From positions 6,829 to 14,570 of the forward strand of contig DGBF01000068.1 in the NCBI GenBank assembly GCA_002384725.1: 7,742 bases of DNA, written 5' to 3'. Position 1 is the stretch's first letter. Every line of letters begins with the position of its first letter. The DNA comes from Flavobacteriales bacterium UBA4011. GTDB lineage: Bacteria > Bacteroidota > Bacteroidia > Flavobacteriales_D > Crocinitomicaceae. Positions 1-6,437 of the stretch are shown here, piece by piece. The notes under the pieces are model-generated. The model saw only the letters and a list, made by a program, of their open reading frames with translations. It searched no databases and had not been told where the DNA came from. The translations under genes and the position numbers were made by a program.

Positions 1-1356
1 GAAGCATTCTTACCAGGATCTCAAATTGATGTGAAACCTATTCGCGATTACGATATCTATGTTGGTAAAAACATGGAATTCAAAGTAGTGAAAATCAACC
101 AAGAGTTTAGAAACGTAGTTGTTTCTCACAAAGCGTTGATCGAAGCTGAGTTGGAAGAGCAAAAGAAAACAATCATCGCTGGATTGGAAAAAGGTCAAGT
201 ATTGGAAGGTATCGTGAAAAACGTTACTTCGTACGGAGTCTTTATCGATTTGGGTGGTGTAGATGGATTGATTCACATCACAGACCTTTCTTGGGGACGC
301 GTTAATCATCCAGAAGAAATCGTTGAATTGGATCAGAAATTGAATGTTGTAATCTTAGACTTCGATGATGATAAGAAACGAATTGCATTAGGATTGAAAC
401 AATTACAACCACATCCGTGGGATGCATTGGACGGAAACATGAACGTCGGAGACAAAGTAGAAGGTAAAGTTGTCGTTATGGCAGATTACGGTGCTTTTGT
501 TGAAATCGCTGCAGGTGTTGAAGGTTTGATTCACGTTTCAGAAATGAGCTGGTCACAACATTTACGTTCTGCACAAGACTTCATCAATGTTGGAGATTCA
601 GTTGAAGCTGTTATCTTGACGTTGGACCGTGAAGAAAGAAAAATGTCTTTGGGTATCAAACAATTGATGCCAGATCCATGGGAAGGAATTGAAGCGAAGT
701 ACGCAGTTGAAACGCGTCACAAAGCGAAAGTTCGTAACTTCACTAACTTTGGTGTATTCGTTGAATTAGAAGAAGGAGTTGACGGATTGATTCACATTTC
801 TGACCTTTCTTGGCAAAAGAAAATCAAGCATCCATCAGAATTCTGCAAAGTAGGAGACGATATGGAAGTTGTGGTTTTGGAAATCGACAGAGAGAACAGA
901 AGAATATCTCTGGGTCACAAGCAATTGGAAGAGAATCCATGGGAAGTATTCGAAACAATCTTCGGAGAAGGTTCGGTACACCAAGGGACTATCATCGAAA
1001 ACAAAGACAAATCAGGAATCGTATCCTTACCATACGGTGTAGAAGGAATTTGCCCTGCTAAGCACTTGCGTAAAGAAGACGGAAACAATGCAAAAATCGA
1101 AGATACTTTAGATTTCAAAGTAATTGAATTCAACAAGGACGCTAAGAAAATCGTTGTTTCTCACACACGTATGTTCGAAGAAGGTGAAGATCGCCCATCA
1201 ACTAAGTCTAAACCGTCAGGAGGAGCGAAGAAAGGTGGTAGTGGTTCAAACACTTCAAATGCAGTGAAAAATGTAAACAGCTCAAACGAGAAATCTACTT
1301 TAGGTGACTTGGATGCATTGTCTGCATTGAAAGAGAAAATGGACAAAGGAAAATAA
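1..1356 (+). CDS. rpsA: 30S ribosomal protein S1, C-terminal 451 residues (5' end cut by window)
   Basis: S1 binds mRNA on the small ribosomal subunit and helps start translation. The frame is open from the first base (EAFLPGSQID...), so the gene begins outside the window and the GTG at 31 is an internal valine. Visible in order, numbered from base 1: the end of one S1 repeat (about 1-45); three clear S1 repeats with the core GV[DE]GLIH[IV]S/T-[DE][LM]SW at about 64-133, 148-219 and 233-306; a degenerate repeat at about 320-392 (YGVEGICPAKHLR); and a low-complexity Ser/Gly/Lys/Asn linker ending in a short helix-like tail (LGDLDALSALKEKMDKGK). Each repeat ends with the usual I[AS]LG.KQL..[ND]PW signature. 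The roughly 600-residue length usual in Bacteroidota fits about 150 missing N-terminal residues. A strong terminator follows 25 bases after the stop. Identification is very secure. Confidence 0.97.
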   Translation, partial: EAFLPGSQIDVKPIRDYDIYVGKNMEFKVVKINQEFRNVVVSHKALIEAELEEQKKTIIAGLEKGQVLEGIVKNVTSYGVFIDLGGVDGLIHITDLSWGRVNHPEEIVELDQKLNVVILDFDDDKKRIALGLKQLQPHPWDALDGNMNVGDKVEGKVVVMADYGAFVEIAAGVEGLIHVSEMSWSQHLRSAQDFINVGDSVEAVILTLDREERKMSLGIKQLMPDPWEGIEAKYAVETRHKAKVRNFTNFGVFVELEEGVDGLIHISDLSWQKKIKHPSEFCKVGDDMEVVVLEIDRENRRISLGHKQLEENPWEVFETIFGEGSVHQGTIIENKDKSGIVSLPYGVEGICPAKHLRKEDGNNAKIEDTLDFKVIEFNKDAKKIVVSHTRMFEEGEDRPSTKSKPSGGAKKGGSGSNTSNAVKNVNSSNEKSTLGDLDALSALKEKMDKGK

Positions 1357-1380
1357 GTTTCCCTTTAATCTATAAAGCTT

Positions 1381-1417
1381 AAATGCCCGATTCAATATTG
1401 AATCGGGCATTTTTTTT
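1381..1417 (+). terminator. Rho-independent terminator of rpsA
   Basis: A perfect inverted repeat (AAATGCCCGATTCA, 4-base loop ATAT, TGAATCGGGCATTT) runs directly into eight T residues (1410-1417). It starts 24 bases after the rpsA stop codon. On the opposite strand only a three-T run follows, so it would be a weak terminator for the facing thioredoxin-like gene. Confidence 0.93.
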
Positions 1418-1455
1418 AGATAAAAAAATGAAGATAAGTATTAACTTAGGATGCA

Positions 1456-1475
1456 GGGCGAATAGTAATTCGCCC
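1456..1475. repeat. Small GC-rich palindrome (possible dispersed element)
   Basis: GGGCGAAT, a 4-base loop AGTA, then ATTCGCCC form a perfect 8-base-pair stem in otherwise A+T-rich spacer between the convergent rpsA and thioredoxin-like genes. No T-run follows on either strand, so it is not a standard intrinsic terminator. Similar GGGCGAAT/ATTCGCCC palindromes occur as dispersed intergenic repeats in some bacteria, but whether this one is repeated in the genome cannot be told from the window. Confidence 0.5.
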
Positions 1476-1511
1476 CCGTTAGTTCCCTAAATTAAATTTT
1501 ATTCAAAAGAA

Positions 1512-1982
1512 CTAATCTCCAACCGTAGGATTCACCATCTCGGCCATACCTAATAAATTATCCTCAGAACGATAACCCACAAATTTCTTGATCAATTTAC
1601 CGTCACCATCTATAAAAACAGTTGTAGGATAAGCACTTACAGCATATGCTCGAGAGACGAACTCTCCGTCAGCATCTTTTTCAGCATCAATTTTTAGATT
1701 GATGAAAGAAGAATTGTAAACACTTCCGACTTTTTCATCTTGGAAAGGCCCTTTAGCCATCATTTTGCAAGGGCCACACCAAGAAGCATAAATATCAATG
1801 AAAATTAATTTTCCAGTCTTTTTAGACAATAACTTTGCTTCCTCCAAACTCATCGTTTGAAAAATGATTCCTTTGCCTTCTTTCTGATCAGATTTTGAAT
1901 GACTAAATTCATTTCTCCCAATAAAGGACAAACATCCTAAAACGATAGTGATTAAACCAATTCCTAAAATTCTATTCTTCAT
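1512..1982 (-). CDS. Exported thioredoxin-fold protein (thiol:disulfide oxidoreductase-like)
   Basis: A 156-residue protein with one thioredoxin domain at about residues 45-150. The active site is WCGPC (68-72, followed by K), and the conserved cis-proline is in YPT (P119). These are the residues needed for dithiol/disulfide exchange. The N-terminus (MKNR then a hydrophobic run, residues 5-20) is an export signal or membrane anchor. Cys17 in VLGC could be a lipidation site, but Leu at position -2 is not ideal for a lipobox. The protein therefore probably acts in the periplasm, reducing or isomerising disulfides; its substrate cannot be inferred. It is a single gene, divergent from menE with 87 bases between starts and convergent with rpsA. 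The ATG at 1982 is the only start giving the full signal sequence. A five-codon frame (MISKI, 2003 to 1986) preceded by AAAGGAG lies just upstream and may be chance. Confidence 0.9.
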   Translation of the reverse strand: MKNRILGIGLITIVLGCLSFIGRNEFSHSKSDQKEGKGIIFQTMSLEEAKLLSKKTGKLIFIDIYASWCGPCKMMAKGPFQDEKVGSVYNSSFINLKIDAEKDADGEFVSRAYAVSAYPTTVFIDGDGKLIKKFVGYRSEDNLLGMAEMVNPTVGD

Positions 1983-2069
1983 AATCTATATTTTTGAAAT
2001 CATTCCTGACTCCTTTGTACTGTATAAAATCGTAATTTTATAATTCGTTACACAAAATTCATTCCAAGT

Positions 2070-3068
2070 ATGTTTGCGATTACCTATTCGGATAATTATT
2101 TAGACCAGAAAAAGGTGATTTCCTTTCAAGATAATTTTCTAAATAGCAGTTCCGTCGAATTGAATACCTCAGGTTCAACGGGTAATCCTAAAAAACTTTC
2201 GCTTTCCACGGAAAATATACGTGCTTCTGCACACATGACAAATATTTTTTTCAATTTTAACAGCAACACAAAAGCACTTTTGTGCATGTCCATTGACACC
2301 ATCGCTGGAAAGATGATGCTTGCTCGTGCAATTGAAGGGAATTATGCAATTGACATCCAAACACCCTCGTCGAGACCATTGGAGCATTTTGAAACGAAAA
2401 TCGATTTTATCGCTATGGTTCCTGTGCAACTCAATGAATCCTTGAAATTTGACTTTGAAAAATTAAAAACTATCCCAACTATTTTGGTGGGTGGCGGACC
2501 TATTTCTGAAGAGATAGAGAACAGATTAAAGGAATTGAACATCACTGTTTATCATAGTTTCGGGATGACAGAAACCGTATCTCATATTGCCATGCGGAAG
2601 GTTGGTAAAGAAACTACTCCTTATTATGAAGCTCTATCAGGCGTAACTTTCAAAGTAAATGATGGAATGTTGGCGCTATCTGCTGAACATCTTGGCATTC
2701 AAAACCTCGCAACGAATGATTTGATTCAATTAGACTCTCCTACCCGATTCCGTTGGTTGGGAAGGGCTGATTTTGTTGTAAATTCTGGCGGTTACAAAAT
2801 TCAATTGGAAGAAATTGAAAAATTGTTGACTTCCATCCTACCCGATTCTTTTTTCTGTTGGAAAGAACCAAGCGATAAATGGGGCGAGATACTCGTGCTT
2901 TGTGTGTTGGATTCAGATTTCAGTTCTAACGACTTTTCTTCCTTAGACTTACCTGCTTGGAAAATTCCGAAGAAGACATATGTCTTTTCAAAATTCATTC
3001 ATTCTGAAAGCGGTAAAATTTTAAGAAAACCTACTTTTGCTCAAATTCCATTAACTATTCATGAGTAA
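2070..3068 (+). CDS. menE: o-succinylbenzoate-CoA ligase-like AMP-binding enzyme
   Basis: A member of the acyl-adenylate-forming (ANL) superfamily, 332 residues, much shorter than the ~450-550 of most members but like the compact MenE of Bacteroidota. It would activate o-succinylbenzoate with ATP and join it to CoA in menaquinone synthesis in the cytosol. Visible motifs in order: P-loop TSGSTGNPK (33-41), substrate-side GGGPIS (141-146), adenine motif YHSFGMTET (161-169), ND (216-217) in place of the usual (T)GD, hinge GRADF (231-235) with GGYKI (240-244), and the C-terminal catalytic lysine in SGKILRK (K317). All core residues are present, so the enzyme should be active. The stop overlaps the next (broken) J-domain gene by 8 bases, suggesting the two were once translationally coupled. 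No other men genes are in the window, so MenE is preferred over another short acyl-CoA ligase from length and motif pattern, not from context. Confidence 0.85.
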   Translation: MFAITYSDNYLDQKKVISFQDNFLNSSSVELNTSGSTGNPKKLSLSTENIRASAHMTNIFFNFNSNTKALLCMSIDTIAGKMMLARAIEGNYAIDIQTPSSRPLEHFETKIDFIAMVPVQLNESLKFDFEKLKTIPTILVGGGPISEEIENRLKELNITVYHSFGMTETVSHIAMRKVGKETTPYYEALSGVTFKVNDGMLALSAEHLGIQNLATNDLIQLDSPTRFRWLGRADFVVNSGGYKIQLEEIEKLLTSILPDSFFCWKEPSDKWGEILVLCVLDSDFSSNDFSSLDLPAWKIPKKTYVFSKFIHSESGKILRKPTFAQIPLTIHE

Positions 3069-3247
3069 TTATCATCGAATTCTCGGTGTTTCGGTCGGTG
3101 CAAGTACAGTCGAAATAAAAAAAGCCTATCGTGACAAAGCAAAATTACTTCACCCAGATCGTAATCCTTCTCCCAGTGCGGCAGACCACTGTCTTTTTGA
3201 TTGTGGATTATCGCTGGCTTCATCTTCTTACCGTAGGATTTTTATAG
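3061..3247 (+). pseudogene. Internally deleted J-domain gene, remnant of a tandem paralogue of the next gene
   Basis: The ATG at 3061 overlaps the menE stop (ATGAGTAA) and opens a good J-domain N-terminus: [13 protein letters not shown], helix [15 protein letters not shown] and the HPD motif at about residues 32-34. After about residue 40 the similarity stops, and the frame runs on as unrelated sequence to TAG at 3253. In the next frame, 3194-3247 reads [17 protein letters not shown] then stop. This matches the extreme C-terminus of the downstream gene (FLLRDDRWLHLLTLGFV then stop) at 12 of 18 positions, counting from the residue before FL, and the stop falls at the same place. The simplest reading is a tandem duplicate that lost about 650 bases of middle, leaving head and tail out of frame. 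Most differences in the tail are silent (for example CTT against TTA leucine codons), so the copies diverged under selection long before the deletion. The 64-residue product may still be made but lacks J-domain helices III-IV. Confidence 0.82.
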
Positions 3248-3271
3248 TTTTATAGTGCATTTCAATATAAA

Positions 3272-4111
3272 ATGAGTCAACATCACCGAAATCTCGGAAT
3301 ACCACCTGGAGCAAGCAGCGCCGATATAAAACGTGCATATCGACGTTTGGCAATGCAGCTCCATCCGGATAAAAATTCCGATCCAAAAGCTTCGGAATTA
3401 TTCGCTGAGTTGCAGGATTCATACGACGCCTTGATGAATCTAAGTCAAGATGCTACAAATACTCGGGAAGCTAGAACTGCTCAACGCAAACAAAAAACAC
3501 CCGAAGAAAAAGCCAAGGAGGCTCGCGACAGATATCGCACCCACATGAAACGCGAAGAAGCGAAAGACGAACGGTATTACCAGAGTTTAATTTCAGGATG
3601 GCGCTGGAAATACGTCAATATTGGCGCTAAGCTTTGTATGGTAATTTTCATTGCCATACTTTGGGATTTTGTGCTACCAACCCATCGCGAACAAGATGAA
3701 TTGTTACAGTTTGCTACTCACGAAGAAGTGGGTTATAAATACAAGAAAGTCCGCACTATTTTTACCGCAGATTACGGCTACGCTTATATTGCCGAAAGTA
3801 ATTACCACCATTTACAGAGCTATCCGGGATTGTATATCGAGAAATCTAGATTATTGCATATTCCAACGAACGTGTTGCACGTGGTAAACGGAAATGTCGA
3901 ACGATACCCTTTTGATAAACATACTTGGTCGTACATGCCGCTGCCGCTGATGATCTTGTTTGTTCCCACTTTTTTGGTTTTTTACAAAAGAAGAACAGTC
4001 TATTTTACCGGTGCATATATGGCGAGTTGTTACTTAAGCATACCGATGACAGTCGCATTCCTTTTGAGAGACGATCGATGGTTACATTTATTAACCTTAG
4101 GATTTGTTTAA
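3272..4111 (+). CDS. Membrane-anchored J-domain (DnaJ-like, type III) protein
   Basis: A 279-residue protein. Residues 1-57 form a J-domain: LGIPPGASSADIKRAYRRLA, the HPD motif at 31-33, then helix III (ASELFAELQDSYDALM). HPD is the part that stimulates Hsp70 (DnaK) ATPase. The usual Tyr before the first helix is replaced (HHRNLGI; the broken copy upstream has NYHRILGV). A highly charged Lys/Arg/Glu linker (about 62-105) follows, then a hydrophobic segment at about 117-135, a soluble stretch of about 85 residues, and two hydrophobic segments at about 221-238 and 244-266. There is no Gly/Phe region or zinc domain, so it is not DnaJ itself. I do not recognise the C-terminal part. It probably recruits DnaK to the inner face of the membrane. 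It lies 17 bases after the broken paralogue's frame, in the same direction as menE, and its stop abuts the smpB stop with no spacer and no terminator. Confidence 0.8.
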   Translation: MSQHHRNLGIPPGASSADIKRAYRRLAMQLHPDKNSDPKASELFAELQDSYDALMNLSQDATNTREARTAQRKQKTPEEKAKEARDRYRTHMKREEAKDERYYQSLISGWRWKYVNIGAKLCMVIFIAILWDFVLPTHREQDELLQFATHEEVGYKYKKVRTIFTADYGYAYIAESNYHHLQSYPGLYIEKSRLLHIPTNVLHVVNGNVERYPFDKHTWSYMPLPLMILFVPTFLVFYKRRTVYFTGAYMASCYLSIPMTVAFLLRDDRWLHLLTLGFV

Positions 4112-4564
4112 TTATTGCTTCAAGGCGCGATCCATATCACGCTTGTCGTCTTTGGCTTTAAGATCATCACGCTTATCGTACAATTTTTTACCTCTTGCCG
4201 TAGCGATTTCAACCTTCGCCCAACCTTTATCGTTGATGAACACCTTCGTTGGAATGATGGTATTCCCTTTATCTTTAAGCCATTTTTCAATCTTGTTGAT
4301 TTCTCGCTTGTTCAACAATAGCTTTCGATCTCCCTTTGGTTTGTGATGAAAGAAAGATGTATTGACGTAATCGTTGATGAACATGTTTCGGATGAAAACC
4401 TCACCATTGACAAACACACAGAATGCTTCCAAAATACTAGCCTTGTTGTTGCGAATGCTTTTAATTTCCGTTCCTGTCAGAACCATGCCAGCGGTAAAAG
4501 TATCCTCTAAATGATATTCAAAGCGGGCTTTTTTATTACGGATATTAACTTTAGACTGGGACAT
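4112..4564 (-). CDS. smpB: SsrA-binding protein SmpB
   Basis: SmpB (150 residues, normal length) binds tmRNA and places it in the A site of ribosomes stalled without a stop codon, standing in for codon-anticodon pairing. Family landmarks are all present: NKKARFEYHLEDTFTAG (10-26), GTEIKSIR (31-38), the HHKPKGDRKLLL loop (73-84), ARGKKLYDKR (123-132), and the basic C-terminal tail (133-150, ending DRALKQ) that enters the mRNA channel. It is the second gene of a minus-strand pair, starting 6 bases after the stop of the membrane protein gene, and is likely transcribed from that gene's promoter. Its RNA partner ssrA lies at 7200-7597 on the other strand. The gene ends at the exact base next to the stop of the converging J-protein gene. 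Confidence 0.98.
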   Translation of the reverse strand: MSQSKVNIRNKKARFEYHLEDTFTAGMVLTGTEIKSIRNNKASILEAFCVFVNGEVFIRNMFINDYVNTSFFHHKPKGDRKLLLNKREINKIEKWLKDKGNTIIPTKVFINDKGWAKVEIATARGKKLYDKRDDLKAKDDKRDMDRALKQ

Positions 4565-4570
4565 ATGGTA

Positions 4571-5239
4571 TTATCTCAAACGATTGGGCATTAATTTTTG
4601 AGTCGATTTAACCCCTACAAAAAAGAGCATAACGCAAGCTAGTATAAAGATATGACTTAGGTCGTCTTTGTTGAGCCATTTGTGCATATTAAATTTTAAA
4701 CCAAAGATAAATGCCGAAGGTAACAAGGCTAAAACTCCGTAGTAAAAATAGCTTATACCCCTCCATTCTTTCTTACTCTGTCGATATGCTAAAAAGCCAC
4801 AAAAGAGCAAATACGTGACTGATGTGTCCAGTGCTACGAAAAGAAATTTAAGAGTAACAAAAGATAGCGACAACAATATAACCGACTTGATTAGAACAAT
4901 TCGTTGCAACAATTTTTTCGAAGCTTCTTTATCGACCGTTTCAATCATAGCAAATGAGGCGAGGATTCCCGCGAGAACGCCCAACGTCCAACTCGGGAAC
5001 TTTCCGTAAAAACTAAAATACTGGAAGAAAAGATGGCCTAATCCGCCAAAAATCATTCCGATTCCCAAAACCATATAAAACGATTTCCATAAATCTTGGA
5101 ACAAACTTACCCCCTTTTTTAATTGAGCATATGCATAAAAAGAAAAAGCCGCGATCATCCAATTGGTCAATAATGCCATTGGTTCCTGAAGGGTCATTCC
5201 TTGCCAACTAAACTCAATAATTTCAAATCCTGAATTCAT
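4571..5239 (-). CDS. Multi-pass membrane protein of unknown function
   Basis: A 222-residue, very hydrophobic protein with about seven likely membrane segments: roughly residues 22-40, 52-73, 83-101, 112-128, 129-150, 163-181 and 194-211. The hydrophilic N-terminus contains TLQEPMALLTNW. Potentially important polar residues inside or beside the segments are H69 (GGLGH), E100 (SFAMIE), H186 (FNMHKW) and the DDLSH motif (192-196). A scatter of His/Asp/Glu in a seven-helix protein recalls ceramidase-like membrane hydrolases, but that is only a resemblance. It may belong to a domain-of-unknown-function family of Bacteroidota membrane proteins. It leads the pair with smpB (6-base gap). A -7-like box ends 7 bases before the ATG, suggesting a leaderless or nearly leaderless message. 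No function should be assigned. Confidence 0.8.
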   Translation of the reverse strand: MNSGFEIIEFSWQGMTLQEPMALLTNWMIAAFSFYAYAQLKKGVSLFQDLWKSFYMVLGIGMIFGGLGHLFFQYFSFYGKFPSWTLGVLAGILASFAMIETVDKEASKKLLQRIVLIKSVILLSLSFVTLKFLFVALDTSVTYLLFCGFLAYRQSKKEWRGISYFYYGVLALLPSAFIFGLKFNMHKWLNKDDLSHIFILACVMLFFVGVKSTQKLMPNRLR

Positions 5240-5246
5240 ACGGCTA

Positions 5247-5254
5247 CAAATATA
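5247..5254 (-). promoter_or_regulatory. Putative -7 box of the membrane protein-smpB operon
   Basis: On the minus strand this reads TATATTTG, an exact match to the Bacteroidota -7 consensus TAnnTTTG. It ends 7 bases before the ATG at 5239, leaving a leader of only a few bases. No clear TTG is found about 19 bases further upstream, so the promoter call rests on the -7 box alone. Confidence 0.55.
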
Positions 5255-5343
5255 AGGGAAACGTCACGATTAATTAAAGGAAAAGCACAGACAAATGTTG
5301 GTAAAAAAGGCTAAATTATATTCTCGTACACTTCATGTTTCTC

Positions 5344-5351
5344 TATCTTTG
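5344..5351 (+). promoter_or_regulatory. Putative -7 box of recR
   Basis: TATCTTTG is an exact match to TAnnTTTG and ends 4 bases before the GTG start of recR. A TTC, not TTG, sits about 20 bases upstream. If used, transcription would begin at or within a few bases of the start codon, giving a leaderless recR mRNA. Confidence 0.5.
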
Positions 5352-5355
5352 ACTG

Positions 5356-5961
5356 GTGAAAATCTCTTCAAAATACATCGACGAAGCTGTAGAACAATTG
5401 TCTTCCCTGCCAGGGATAGGAAAAAAAACTGCACTTCGACTGGTGCTACAAATGTTGAACCGAAGTGAAACTGAAATTCAACAGTTTTCTGAATCGTTTG
5501 TTGAAATGAAGAAAATGGTGAAGAAATGCACGTCTTGTGGGAATATTTCAGACCAAGAATTGTGTGAAATCTGCCAGAACCCGAATAGAGATCATGCCCA
5601 AATATGTGTCGTTGAAGATATTCGGGATGTAATGGCCCTGGAGTCGACGAATTATTACAAAGGAATTTATCACGTACTAGGAGGAATTATTTCTCCTATG
5701 GACGGTATTGGACCTGCCGATTTGAATATTTCTGCCTTAATAGAGAAAGTGCAAAAGGAAGAGGTGAAAGAGATAATTTTCGCTTTGAGCACCAATATGG
5801 AAGGAGACACCACCAATTTCTATTTGTTCAAAAAACTTGCTCCTTTTAAGATCAACATTACCTGTCTATCTCGCGGTGTGGCAATCGGAACCGAGTTGCA
5901 ATATGCTGACGAACTGACACTTGGACGCTCATTAATCAATCGCCAGCCCTTTAAATTATAG
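5356..5961 (+). CDS. recR: Recombination mediator protein RecR
   Basis: RecR works with RecO (and RecF) to load RecA on SSB-coated single-stranded DNA during gap repair. The 201 residues are full length. Visible in order: helix-hairpin-helix LPGIGKKTALR (18-28), the four-cysteine zinc site (C58, C61, C70, C73), then the Toprim domain from VVEDIRDVMALE (85-96) through YHVLGG (105-110) to ALSTNMEGDTT (143-153), and the SRGVAIGTELQYAD region (172-185). The start is GTG at 5356. An in-frame TGA lies at 5350-5352 and the next in-frame ATG falls inside the helix-hairpin-helix domain, so GTG is the only start that keeps the conserved N-terminus (SSKYIDEAVEQLSSLPGIG). There is no Shine-Dalgarno site, consistent with a leaderless message. 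A decayed pyrophosphatase-like sequence and then a terminator follow. Confidence 0.98.
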   Translation: MKISSKYIDEAVEQLSSLPGIGKKTALRLVLQMLNRSETEIQQFSESFVEMKKMVKKCTSCGNISDQELCEICQNPNRDHAQICVVEDIRDVMALESTNYYKGIYHVLGGIISPMDGIGPADLNISALIEKVQKEEVKEIIFALSTNMEGDTTNFYLFKKLAPFKINITCLSRGVAIGTELQYADELTLGRSLINRQPFKL

Positions 5962-6003
5962 ATAAACAAAATTATATGTTTAAGGAATTTAAGCGTTTTA
6001 ATT

Positions 6004-6246
6004 ATGACCGGAAATGTGCTTGAATTAGCAGTTGCCGAAAATGGCATGAGGTACAATTACATATCTGAACTACCTCAGCATTAGATGAAAGAATCGAGTA
6101 ACTTCTTTGAAGATTACAACAAATTAGAAAACAAAACTTTAAAAGAAGAAGACTTTCAAAATGCGGCTTAAGCGAAGCAAGTAATTGAGCAAAGTAAAAT
6201 TGATGAAGAAATGGAAGATTTGTAAAACGAATTAGAGATCTATTGA
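6004..6246 (+). pseudogene. Decayed C-terminal part of a family I inorganic pyrophosphatase (ppa-like)
   Basis: The space after recR has no intact gene, but one reading frame carries recognisable protein sequence through several stops: ELAVAENGMRYNYISELPQH, stop, MKESSNFFEDYNKLENKTL.., stop, AKQVIEQSKIDEEMEDL, stop. This follows the order of the C-terminal third of Bacteroidota soluble pyrophosphatases as I remember them (AVA-EN-D, ISELP-H, FFEDYKKLENK, a DF/W-xx-A-AK-II segment). The in-frame stops are TAG 6082, TAA 6169, TAA 6223 and TGA 6244. The frame itself appears unbroken across the matching part. The N-terminal two thirds, with the catalytic aspartates, are absent; recR abuts instead. 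Weak similarity may reach back to about 5990. TAA and TAG end the neighbouring genes normally, so recoding is unlikely. No reading frame here is long enough to be a working gene. The family assignment is from memory of the motif and needs a search. Confidence 0.65.
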
Positions 6247-6272
6247 AAAAATCATAAGCTTAACAAAAAGAC

Positions 6273-6301
6273 AAAAGGGACTTTTCGGAGTCCCTTTTTT
6301 T
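6273..6301 (+). terminator. Rho-independent terminator after recR and the pyrophosphatase remnant
   Basis: AAAAGGGACT, a 6-base loop TTTCGG, AGTCCCTTTT, then a T-run to 6301. This closes the recR transcript about 310 bases after its stop, so the decayed sequence is probably still transcribed. Confidence 0.9.
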
Positions 6302-6344
6302 ATAGCCAAAAATGTCATCAGTATCAACCTTTTTTATCGTAATC

Positions 6345-6374
6345 TTGTGAAAATCAAAAAAAAATGTAATTTCG
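6345..6374 (+). promoter_or_regulatory. Promoter of the RRM protein gene
   Basis: TTG (6345-6347), a spacer of exactly 19 bases, then TAATTTCG (6367-6374). This fits the Bacteroidota housekeeping promoter TTG-N19-TAnnTTTG with one mismatch. Transcription would start near 6378-6382, giving a leader of about 58 bases. ATGTAAT (6364-6370), overlapping the -7 box, and ATTACAT (6389-6395) form an inverted pair around the expected start site. ATTACAT recurs at 6430-6436, just before the ATG, and ACGATTA occurs at 6398-6404 and 6427-6433. Confidence 0.72.
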
Positions 6375-6437
6375 CACTGTTCATGGACATTACATGTACG
6401 ATTAACAATTGAAAAATATAATTCTCACGATTACATT

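Noticed and set aside
31..33. GTG at 31 as the start of the S1 gene
   Set aside because: The frame is open to base 1 and the upstream codons (EAFLPGSQID) are typical S1 sequence, so the gene starts outside the window.
810..1061. Plus-strand open frame inside rpsA in another register
   Set aside because: A shadow of the S1 coding sequence, with no start context or family resemblance.
1989..1996. TATTTTTG as a -7 box for menE
   Set aside because: It matches TAnnTTTG but has no TTG at about 19 bases upstream, lies about 70 bases from the start, and such matches are frequent in A+T-rich spacer.
1986..2003. Five-codon leader frame (MISKI) with a good AAAGGAG before the thioredoxin-like gene
   Set aside because: Too short to support as a gene, and Shine-Dalgarno sites carry little weight in Bacteroidota. 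No attenuation hairpin is seen.
3117..3123. A7 run in the broken J-domain gene as a programmed frameshift site
   Set aside because: The HPD motif downstream of the run is still in the starting frame; the frame break comes about 50 bases later, where the middle of the gene is missing.
6004..6246. Stop-codon recoding, to explain the in-frame TAG/TAA in the pyrophosphatase-like region
   Set aside because: TAA and TAG terminate rpsA, menE and recR normally in this window, the N-terminal catalytic part is missing, and no recoding structure is evident. Decay is simpler.
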